Shown here: positions 55,016 through 64,000 of the stretch, one piece after another | Layout of the letters: each line of letters begins with the position of its first letter | Position numbering within the stretch: the stretch's first letter is position 1 | Assembly: GCA_949987565.1 (NCBI GenBank) | Contig: OX465120.1 | Coordinates: 7,330,587-7,394,586 of the forward strand | Length of the DNA stretch: 64,000 nt | Reading direction: 5' to 3' | DNA from: Luidia sarsii | Taxonomy: Eukaryota; Echinodermata; Asteroidea; Paxillosida; Luidiidae | The notes under the pieces: model-generated | The model's input: the letters and a program-made list of their open reading frames with translations, nothing else | Databases searched by the model: none | Told to the model about the DNA's origin: nothing | Program-made: the position numbers and the translations under genes

Positions 55016-55945
55016 TTCAACTGTTTTGGAATCGGAAGACTTGGAACCTGAAATGTGGGTATTGGATTGGGGGGTGCGTGACTAGAAGCGGCTGCAAATC
55101 GGGATGGGCTTTTTTTTTGGGGGGGGGGGGGGGGGGGTTCTGAGTGTGTGTGTTTAAGTGATTAAAACTGCACCCCAAAATAATACAGTTATTAAAAACG
55201 AGTAAAAAAATTGACAAATCGAGCTATACCATGTCGATACAATATCACTGTATAACGGAAATTTCTGTTGAACTATATTGAGCGTGAATAAAGGCCCTAT
55301 ATCTATTATTATAATTCTACCGGTAGTACATACAATTGCATTTTCCTGCGGTACAGCGTATAGCGGGAAAAGGTTGTATATATGCGGATCCATTCAAGGA
55401 TTACGTAAGAGGGAGTGGCGTGACGCCATTGTCTCGCAAGGCGGGAGGGTTTGAATGTACGAGAGTGCGATTGTATTGAGAAGGAAAGGAATGTGAGGAG
55501 GGTTTAAATGGAGAGGGAATGGGTGTTGAAGCCATTCTAGCTTTGTCAGACACCGAAACAAGACACATTTTCAATTAATTATTGTAACACTACTTTTTGA
55601 TGGAGATTCAGAAGTTTATATCTTCACATTAGTTAAGTTGTGGACGATTGCCAATTAGGTTTTTCCAGAGCATTTGCCTTATACAGTTTATCTCTGCTTT
55701 TTTTAACCTATGGAATCGGTCCAGGCCGAGGGGCAGACAATAAAGCCCGCACAAGATTAATTAAATAAAAGCCGGCTCGGTCCTTCTAAGTCGTCTGGCA
55801 AACTTCCAGGATATTGAGAATGATGTAATGTTGTGGTTTATTGTTTCGAATAAGACTGAGGGACGAGAATATACGTGTACTTTTATACATGTAGTACAGT
55901 AGTTTCCATCCAAAAGACGCGCTATATGTGGCGCCCTCTTTCGGC
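55016..55945. other. Intergenic stretch
   Basis: A run of T then about 20 G at 55111-55138; otherwise unique sequence, with no supported gene. Confidence 0.4.
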
Positions 55946-55949
55946 GTGC

Positions 55950-56645
55950 GCGACTTCATTGCCTTTTCCGTCTCAACGGAAAAGGCATATTATTTGTTTG
56001 CATGGTTTTTTTTCTTCCTTAACTTCTTCCTCTTCCTCTTCTTCGGCTGATAGATCCCATAGTCAAAGCACGGGTGCATTTTAATCGGTTGTTTAGCAAT
56101 ATGGAAAGACCGTTCTTAACCATACTTGGCCAAAAATGTTTAGTGATGTACATGTATATTAGTGTCGTGCACAATGACGCTATAATAGTCATCATGTGTC
56201 ACGTGACAGCGCTTTAAAAGGTCAAATGTTCAAACTCATAAGCTAAAGTGCAATTTCGTTTGGTTTCTATTTTGCACTCTATCTAAGTTGGGAAAAGGTG
56301 TATCCAAAAATTGCCATCATTTGATCGTGACATCATTTCGTGAATATTAATGAGGTCGTGAACTTTTCAGATTTTCACATTTAATTCACGATATTCGGCA
56401 AATGGAGAGAGATTTTTTTTCTTTTTTCTTTAATATCTTTTGGGGATATGACTTAGAAACACTTTCTGAGGCCAAAAATGACGAGATTTTAAAACACGAG
56501 ATTTTAAAACACATATCAACCATCGGCCAATGACCTTGAAACTTGGTGGGCAGTTGGTTATTTAGCCACACTCAAAATCTAAAGATTGGAACCGATCGAC
56601 TATTGTTTCGAATTATTATAATTTTTTTAATATTGTCCTATAGAC
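55950..56645 (-). repeat. Inverted, diverged copy of the intron-1 array unit
   Basis: Minus-strand order matches the array: TTTTTGGATACACCTTTTCC (from 56312), TTAATATTCACGAAATGATG, GTCACGTGACACATGATGAC (near 56205), a hairpin GCCTTTTCCGTC..AACGGAAAAGGC at 55961-55985. Alignment is patchy near the right end. Confidence 0.7.
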
Positions 56646-57362
56646 TGTGTACATACCTCGTTTTAAAGAAGTATTTTTACCCGATTGGATTTGTACACGT
56701 TTTTTGTCAACTGTATTGCGCTAAATGACAGGGTTCTAAACTGTGTCTAACTACAGGGAGAAGGGAAGAGAAATCGTGCCTTTTTTCGTCTCCATCCTGT
56801 TGGAAATATAACAAAGAGGCCAAATATGAAATCATATTTCATAAACATTAGTTAGTTTGAGCAGAAATCATATGACATGATTTTTTTTCTTTTCATACTT
56901 ATGACTTACGTTAACTTCGACTAGGCCTATGCTTTTATTTGAGTGTTATACGCATTTCCTTTGTATTATTTTCTGGTGTTACAGCAATCGCTGTATCGCA
57001 CTTGATCGTTATGCTTACTCAACAGCCAATGCAAATTCGTTTGCAACATTGAAAACATTAAAATCTGGCAATTTGTACTTCAATCGGAAGCATCTCCATC
57101 TACATCCGCAGGGGTAACTTTTGAAGAATCGAACCGAGTCTTTGTACGCGAAACGCGTGCACCTTCCAGTCATCAAAAATAATGTTTATCATATTAATGG
57201 AAATACTCAGATTCGATATTTGCACGCGCGTCCGCGGATTTGGACGCTCCTGTGGACGTGCTTATCGGCCTTTGGCGGCGGTCAAGTGACGTCATGTGAA
57301 AAAACCTCTATATTACATAATGTACATTATGTACTGCACATGTACGTACGTACATGTACATC
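56646..57362. other. Intergenic stretch
   Basis: No supported frame. ACATGTACGTACGTACATGT palindrome at 57340-57359, immediately before the LINE remnant. Confidence 0.4.
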
Positions 57363-59575
57363 AAGTAGGCCATTGTACTACGGAGTCAGCAAAGACAATA
57401 ATCGGTTCAAGGAAAATAATCCACCAGGACTGGTTCGAACTCTTGGAGAGCAAGAAAAACGCCTTCCTCGAGTGGCAGAATGACAACTCCTCCACTTCGA
57501 AGCGTGATCGTTTCAAGCTTCTCCAAAGGCGAACCCAAGCATCGCTGCGCAGAATGCGGGTTGAGTTGTGGGTGAAGAAGGCTGAGGAGGTTGAGAGATA
57601 CGTCGACACGAAGAATTCCAAAATGTTCTTTAGCACCATCGAGGAAGTCTACGGACCTGTCAAAGCCACGCACCGCACCACTCCTGTCAGCTGACGGCGC
57701 GGTCCTGCTGAAGGATAAAAACAGCATGAACTCGAGGTGGAGAGAGCATTTCAGCAACCTTGGGTGAAGTCTTGAAGGCAATCAACCAGACCAGCTCGGG
57801 ACTTTTCCCCAGGGATGGATGGGATTCCGGCTGAGATCTTTAAGTCATCTGGACCGGTTGCCCTTGAAGCCTTCCACGCACTCCTCACCAGTATATGGGA
57901 AGAGGAAGATGTGCCCAAATACTTCAGGGATGCCACAGTCGTCTCTCTCTACAAGAACAGAGGAAGCAAGACTGACCGCGGCAACTATCGGGGCATCTCC
58001 CTCCTGTCAATTGCTGGGAAGCTCCTTGCTCAGATTATCCTCAACCGCCTCGTCGCCAACATTTCGGAGGAAAACCTACCTGAGACCCAGTGTGTGGGTT
58101 CCGCCCAAACCGCAGCACGATCGACATGATGTTCTGTGTACGCCAGGTGCAGGAGACGTGTATCCAGCAGAACATATTTATGGACCTCTTCGCCGTCTTC
58201 ATAGATCTGACGAAAGCCTTTGACACGGTCAACAGGCAAGCCCTTTGGTTGATCCTGTCGAAGTGTGGATGCCCGACGAAGTTTGTAAACCTGATACGGC
58301 AGTTCCATTACGACATGACTGGGCAGGTGCTGTTAGGCGGTGTGGCATCGGAGCCATTCAGCATCACCAACGGCGTGAAGCAAGGATGTGTGCTAGCTCT
58401 CGTCCTCTTCAACCTGTTCTTCACCTGTGTGCTCAACCATGCAGGGACCTTGAGCTTGGAGTGTACCTGCGATACACACGACGGCTCTCTACTCGACCTG
58501 CGGCGACTGTCGGCCAAGACAAAAACCGTGAGGAGGATCATCTTGGAGGCGCTGTTTGCCGACCACTGTGCCCTCATGGCCCACAAGTAGTCCGACCTAC
58601 AAGACATCGTCAACAAGTTTGTAGAAGCCTCCCTCCTCTTCGAACTCACAATCAGCCTTGGCAAGAGGTCCTGTTCCAGCCTGCCTCTGCCTCCGTCGCC
58701 GACCGTCCCTCTATCTGCATTTGCGACACGCAGCTGAAGACGGTGGACGACATCAAATACCTCGGCAGCGTCATCAGCAGCGATGGAAGTCTCGACAAGG
58801 AGATGAACGCCAGGATCTGCAAGGCCAGTCAAGCCCTCAGCCGTCTGAGGACAAGCGTCCTGAATCAGCACATCAGGCTGCCCACCAAGCTTATGGTGTA
58901 CAGGACCATTGTTCTTAGCAGCCTCCTCTACGGTTGTGAGACTTGGACCCTGTACAGAAGGCATCTTAAGATGCTGGAGTTGTTCCACATGCGCAGTCTG
59001 CGGTCGATCCTGCGCATCAGATGGCAAAACCGAGTCCCGAACCTCAAAGTCCTTAACATGACCAAGTCAACAAGCATCGAGGCCATGATTCTGAAGTGCC
59101 GACTTCGCTGGACGGGGAACGTCATTCGGATGAGCGACGGCCGGCTACCAAAGCAAATCATGTACGGGGAGCTCGCCTCTGGGAGACGAAGGCAGGGCAG
59201 GCCCAAGCTGAGATTCAAAGACTGTGAAAGCCAGTCTAACCCACGCTGGAATAACTCCCAAGGAGCTCATGACTGATCTGGATGGCGAGCCCTCAGCAGA
59301 CATACCAAAGACATGTTCGAGGGGAAACGCAGGACAGAGATTGCAGAGGCCCGGGAAAGACGAAAGGCATCGCAGTCGTCAGCTGATCCAAGCATCTCTG
59401 GTCTCTTCCCCTGCCCACGGTGCTCCCGCGCCTGCAAATCGCGGATTGGACTCCACAGCCACCTCCGCGCACACGGCAGACGGGAGCAAAGCTGAAGCAG
59501 TCATCTTCGATATCGATGGACAACCAATACTGCACATGTACTGTGCGTATATACATACATTGTACTACATACATG
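57363..59575 (+). pseudogene. Decayed non-LTR (LINE) reverse transcriptase, 5' truncated
   Basis: Frame-broken plus-strand segments: WFELLESKKNAFLEWQNDNS .. YVDTKNSKMFFSTIEEVYGP (57420-57670); GIPAEIFKSSGPVALEAFHA .. NYRGISLLSIAGKLLAQIIL (57815-58095); FIDLTKAFDTVNRQALWLIL .. GVKQGCVLALVLFNL (58090-58588, stop at 58588); KYLGSVISSDGSLDKEMNAR .. LLYGCETWTLYRRHLKMLEL (58700-59240); and a C-terminal finger FPCPRCSRACKSRIGLHSHL (59400-59465). The catalytic YADD is FADH, so even a repaired frame would be dead. No endonuclease part. Clade not assigned (RTE or CR1/I type). Confidence 0.85.
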
Positions 59576-59587
59576 TGGTCATGTACA

Positions 59588-60620
59588 GGTGTATCCTCCA
59601 GTTACCGGTTTTGGACGATATAAGGCCTTTTCTTCAAGCTGACCAATGTGAACGAAAGTATCACACTAAAAGAGGTCTCAGTCACTTTGTCCACACCACA
59701 GCCTATTAGAATAATCATAGAGAATGTTGATCAAGCCTGTCGCTTCCGTAAGATTACCCGGTTTTGTTGATGTCCACGGCGCACCGCGCAGTAAGCATCG
59801 TCACCTATTTTCGACGGTGGTGTTTAGTAAGGTGTCCCAGTGCAGCCAAACGCAAAATAAATTCTTTAAATAACTCAAAATGCTGTGTGGCACTGTAAAA
59901 TTCTTCCCTGTATGTTTTTTTGTTGTTCATCTGTGGGTTTTTTTGTGTGACACTGCTTCTAACACAAATCATTCATAATTTATGCTTAAAACCTATTGGT
60001 CTGGTTGATGTCTTCTTCTGTGACGTTTAAAAAATCTCCACAATCCTCGTTCTCACTGCTTCTTCAGTTATGACCTTTCCCAATGTCACTCAAGAGACAC
60101 ATTTCCCCCTTCTTGGTACTTTCTCAAGCTGCCCTTTTATTTTTTCCATTTGTTTACAAAAGCCTATTAGGCCATGTTACTTTATGCCTTTAAATGATAA
60201 TAAAAAAAATACCAAAATTATATAAGCGAGACGCCCTTTAGGAGCCTCCATAGTTTTTACCCAGAACGGACTGCCTCAAGTTGCGTGATATATTTGTTTT
60301 TTACGTATGTTGGGGTTTGTTATGGTACACTCAGACTTTTTTTTAGGACCAACAATAAAGAAAACTGGAGCTACGAAGCAACTGCCAATTTTGTACCTAG
60401 GAAAATATACCCCAAAAGAGCAACTTTTTGAATCACACGAGTTTGGCCTACTGGAAGAGCCTGAACTTTCCACATTTTCGGTGACGGACAAGAGCAGGAA
60501 ACAAACCGGAAGATACGAAGTCTGAGATCGTTATACGGAGTTGTTTTCATCGTGCGATGTGAGTTAGAAGGCCAAGCGTCGAAAACGCGTACCGTCGAAA
60601 ACTGGGCCTCCCATGATACA
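59588..60620 (+). repeat. Repeat family A, copy 4 (full length)
   Basis: From GTATCCTCCAGTTACCGG to GCCTCCCATGATACACG. Contains the middle block GGCGCACCGCGCAGTAAGC, GACACATTTCCCCCTTCTTG and TTTCGGTGACGGACAAGAGC. About 1.03 kb, the best full-length example in the window. Confidence 0.8.
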
Positions 60621-61320
60621 CGCCGGCATCAAGTAGGCCACAGTAGGCCTACATTCCTGCAAAGGAGGTTGTTAACGGAAATTGCCGGTCCCCGTGTCTC
60701 ATTTGTCTGCTAAATCACTCTTCACGAGGATAAGAAAAATCTCAAGACACAAAACCAGGAATTGCCTACAGACGAATAGAGCTGCCCTTTCCCGAGTGTA
60801 TGTGTATGTCTAGGCCTAAGCCTATATACATGTTTTGCCCTAGTGTAAAAAAATATTAATAAATAGGTGTTATACAGGCATGTCGATCTGTTTAAACAAT
60901 ATTGGTTTCAAAATACACTCGGTGAAAATAACCCTTGAAAATCCCATTAAATCTTTGAATTAAGTTTACAAATAAGTTAAACAAAATGGTTTATTCTGAC
61001 AAATTTATCCCTCCATTTTGTAGTTTAAGGCGGGAATTTAATGTTGGCCTATAATGCTGGACTACAAATTAACTTTTGAAAACAGCTAACATTCAAAATG
61101 ACATACGTCAGTAGCTGTTGTAAGGTCATAACACAACTTGGTTACGATTTGTCCAATGAATTTCGTTTAAATATTTGAATATTTTGTAAGAGATAATTAT
61201 TTTTGCAGATGACCGTAGGCCTATATCATTTTTACACGAAGATCGCCATCGCTTCAAATCTGTAATTCATATTGACATCAGTCAATCAAATAAAGGAAAA
61301 ACTGACCTGGAAAATGTTTG
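60621..61320. other. Intergenic stretch
   Basis: AT-rich unique sequence, no supported gene. Confidence 0.4.
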
Positions 61321-61321
61321 A

Positions 61322-61495
61322 AAAATTATATACAAAAATGTTGCAAACTGCTACACTGCCTAAAATTACTAATATTCAAATATCAAAATTTAGTGGGCCT
61401 GACGTTTCGATTCTAGCAGGACCTTTCTCAGGCAGAGAAAGGTCCTGCTAGGATCGAAACGGTCAGGTCCACTAAATTTAGAATTTAGAATTTTG
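61322..61495. repeat. Two Penelope 3' tails joined head to head
   Basis: 61322-61420 is the tail in reverse (ATATACAAAAATGTTGCAAA .. GGGCCTGACGTTTCGATTCT, AGCAGGACCTTTCTC), then AGGCAGAGAAAGGTCCTGCT and AGGATCGAAACGGTCAGGTC forward to CACTAAATTTAGAATTT at 61488. The palindrome centre is at about 61435. Confidence 0.75.
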
Positions 61496-61504
61496 AAAAA
61501 TGGT

Positions 61505-61640
61505 AAAGAAAACTTTGACTGGACCTAACCGGGTCTTGAACCAGAGACCTCTGATTTAGCGTAGGCCTACCGGCGCTCTTATACCATCTGAGCTATCCAA
61601 CCCTATAGAGGGTGGCCTTCCCAAATATTCCAAAGTTCCC
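61505..61640 (-). repeat. tRNA-derived SINE, copy 2
   Basis: Minus strand: GGATAGCTCAGATGGTATAA (A-box) and GGTCTCTGGTTCAAGACCCG (B-box), then GTCAAAGTTTTCTTTACCAT, as in the copy at 27885-28075. Confidence 0.65.
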
Positions 61641-61847
61641 AGATTTTTTTGTTTATATTAAATTGAAAACAGCTGCCTCCACTTTAAATCCCCGAGTTGC
61701 TGTAGCCAGGGTGCAACAATATTGGTTGTTCGGTATCTGAATTCGGCCGCAAAGCGGGTGCGTGATCCATGGAGATTACGCCCCACCCCGGCAAAGAGGC
61801 TGTTTAGTGGGAATAGCTAAGGCCGCTATCTACTATCTACTCCAGTT

Positions 61848-63150
61848 TATATGGAATTCCATCTCTGCCAAGTTACGCGGCGCATGTTTCGCATTTATAC
61901 CCGGATCTCTCGAACATGCGCCGTTCACGGCGCATAGTCGCGTCGTGCCGTCGCATAGTTGCGTCGTGCCGTTACGTCGTGCCGTCGCCCCTGTTTGCAC
62001 TGTGTGTATAGGGCCGTTTCGGCGTCGCGTCGTGCCGTCGCATAGTCGCGTCGTGCCGTCGCATAGTCGCGTCCTGCCGTCGCATAGTCGCATAGTCGCA
62101 TTGTCGCTTCGTCGCATCGTCGCATTTTGATAAAGACCTGTCGATCTCGAGTTTCGCCAAGGGCGCACAAGCTTCTGAGTCCATGTTAATGCATAGGCCC
62201 CCCTAGGCCTACGTCCTCAAATTATACGTTGTTAAATCTGCGCTGCCAAGAGGAAAGTGTCATTTTGAAATGTACCAGCTACTGATCTAATAAGGCCTGC
62301 TTGCCAAACATATCGCTATTCGAAAGAGCTGGGCGGTAGCTTCTACCCCCTGTTTCTACCTCCATGTATAAACCACTTACACAATTAAATTCTAAATAAT
62401 TTTTAAGCTAAATTTTTAAAGTGGTCACTCAGATTACATGACCATAGCAAGAGATCACTTGATGCAAAACTACAAGTTGATTGTCCAATGATTGAACACG
62501 GTCCACCCTACTTCGATTCCCTGATTTAAATTTAAGCCTGCTCCCTAGTCTACAGTATTAATTCACATAACACATAGGCCTAATGCATTTTGATAATAAT
62601 GATTGCTTGACTTGTAATTTGATATTCGTTCTAACTTATTTTCCAGAAGAGGATCAGTTTTCACTTTTCAGACAGTTGAGTTATTTTCCATCCTGTGTGC
62701 AATTGTTCTTTTCTTTTTCTTCGGAAATAGGCCTAGGCCTCTATACCATGTAAATCTGCCGGTCCCTTTAATACTCTGAGTAAGGGACCGGTAGAATAGC
62801 GTTTGCAAGAAGAAAGTCTGCATCGGCAAAATATACACTGCCTAGTTGAGTAGGCCTATGCATTAACATGAACTCGGAAGCTTGTGCGCCCTCACTTGGC
62901 GAAACTTAAGACAGGCCTTCATCAAAATGCGACGATGCGACAATGCGACAATTAAATGCGACGATGCCACGATGCGACTATGTGACGAAGCGACGATGCG
63001 ACGATGCGACAATGCGACGACACGACGCAACTATGCGACTGTGCGACGATATGCGACGGCACGACGCGATTATGCGACGGCACGACGCGACTAGACTATG
63101 CGACGCAAAACTGCGCCGCGTAACTTGGCAGCGATGGAATTCCATAAGTT
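61848..63150. mobile_element. Foldback element with short-repeat arms (1.3 kb)
   Basis: Outer arms: TATATGGAATTCCATCTCTG and CCAAGTTACGCGGCGCA on the left, mirrored at 63110-63148 (TGCGCCGCGTAACTTGG, CAGCGATGGAATTCCATAAG). Within both arms are runs of GTCGCATAGTCGCGTCGTGC type on the left and GCGACGGCACGACGCGAC on the right. The inner arm ends pair as CTTGGCGAAACT..GACAGGCC with AGACCTGTCGATCTCGAGTTTCGCCAAGG in reverse, and AAGCTTGTGCGCCCT. The central 0.65 kb has no open frame. Confidence 0.75.
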
Positions 63151-63154
63151 TACC

Positions 63155-63704
63155 TCTCTGGTTGGCGTAAAAACCATGGAGGTGTAAAACTAGAGGTCTT
63201 ATGTTCAAAGCTTTCTGTGCCATTTTGTTTTCAGTTGTTTTGTTTTCGTTTTGATATTTTGAATTTTAATAGCTGATTTTTTCAGAACATAATTAGAAAG
63301 ACACAAAATAAAACATTTTAAAATGGTCATTTGAGTTGATTCCCTATAGAACAAATTCAAGAGGGGACAGACAGACAGAGCGTCTGAAGAGGAGAACCTT
63401 TGAAGTTTGATGATGAGGGTAAACAAGTCACGGATGTGGGAGGGGGCTTACTACACGGAGTACACGCTGATTATAATAACACTGCTCTAGTGATAGTGCT
63501 AATCAAGTGGGATCGACCGCTGCAAGTGCATGTATGCAAGGCATGGCTCGGGATGACATAGTGCCGGTTACGTGTGCGATACACGCGCGCACAGCCGGTT
63601 CATCAATTATTTGTGGCCTTATTATGCAGCGCGCATGCACTGTATTGTAGTTGGCGATTGACGTATGTGTGCGGGGATACGCTAATGACAGACGGCGGAC
63701 GAAA
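63155..63704 (+). promoter_or_regulatory. Presumed upstream region of the edge gene
   Basis: No coding sequence. 63535-63690 is richer in CpG (ACACGCGCGCACAGCCGGTT, GCAGCGCGCATGCAC), as expected near a promoter. Confidence 0.25.
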
Positions 63705-63761
63705 ATGGCAGACATGTTGGGAGGTGTGTTGTGTGTAGCGCTGATGTCGACAACAGCCTAT
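63705..63761 (+). CDS. Possible first coding exon of a gene that leaves the window
   Basis: ATG at 63705 (context GAAAATGGC) opens MADMLGGVLCVALMSTTAY, then the consensus donor TAT|GTAAGT in phase 0. The peptide is hydrophobic, like the start of a signal peptide or first membrane helix. No family recognised. Support is the good start context, a consensus donor and CpG-rich upstream sequence; it may be coincidence. Confidence 0.35.
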
Positions 63762-64000
63762 GTAAGTTTTTATTTTTCTGTCACACTATTTCAGACATTT
63801 GTTATATCATTTTCAATGTTTCCTTGATTTCCCTATCGTTTTAAGGTCTTTTATTTGTCACGATATCCAAGAGATCAAATGGACGCATAGTTAGCACAAT
63901 ATTGTCAACACTCAACAGCACATTATACTACTCAGTATTACTAATACTAATACTATATTATTACTACTTACAGTTACAGTTACAGTACAGTACTACTACT
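63762..64000 (+). other. Right edge, no gene seen
   Basis: AT-rich; ends in TACTACTACAGTTACAG simple repeats. Would be intron if the exon at 63705 is real. Confidence 0.4.

Overview
The window looks like nuclear DNA of a marine invertebrate deuterostome. It has one large spliced gene with GT-AG introns, an orthologue of a vertebrate chromatin gene, and a very high load of Penelope-like, non-LTR, Tc1, hAT-like, foldback and tRNA-derived repeats. TACATGTA and AGGCCTA palindromes are abundant; I associate that texture with echinoderm genomes, but this is an impression and not a proof of taxon.

Region 1 (1-5000, minus strand): a two-gene module of mobile-element type. An uninterrupted 919-codon reading frame (2169-4928) has four N-terminal C2H2-like fingers and a tnp2/CACTA-like candidate D-D-E core. 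Downstream on the same strand is a spliced gene that runs off the left edge (exons 1585-1874, 1163-1219 and 1-386). It has a SAM-like repeat and a second conserved domain that I associate with transposon-linked proteins of fishes and invertebrates.

Region 2 (5000-11960): non-coding repeats. These include one copy of a 1 kb repeat family, a decayed Penelope-like element (about 7830-10905) with part of its reverse transcriptase inverted in place and a 694 bp TIR element inserted in it, and a short TTAGGG-like tract.

Region 3 (11968-52527, plus strand): the main gene, a CECR2 orthologue. I assembled 13 coding exons with consistent phases and GT-AG junctions, giving 1691 codons. It encodes an N-terminal DDT/WHIM-type region, a Lys/Ser-rich linker, a bromodomain split over exons 9-12, and a long Ser/Gln-rich C-terminal tail. 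Known vertebrate CECR2 is the partner of the ISWI ATPase SNF2L in the CERF remodelling complex. Intron 1 is 20.6 kb and carries foldback DNA, a transposon whose terminal 28-mer became a minisatellite, an eight-unit tandem array of about 0.8-1.0 kb units (17.2-24.4 kb), a Tc1 remnant, a SINE and a TACATGTA-rich stretch. Introns 3, 6, 7 and 12 each carry recognisable small transposons. One of them encloses the first half of a THAP domain with its own splice donor.

Region 4 (52528-64000): the CECR2 3' UTR with several poly(A) signals, an inverted stray copy of the intron-1 array unit, a decayed LINE reverse transcriptase (57.36-59.57 kb), another copy of the 1 kb repeat, two head-to-head Penelope tails, a second copy of the tRNA-type SINE, a 1.3 kb foldback element with arms of short GCGAC-type repeats, and a possible first exon of another gene at 63705-63761 that runs off the right edge.
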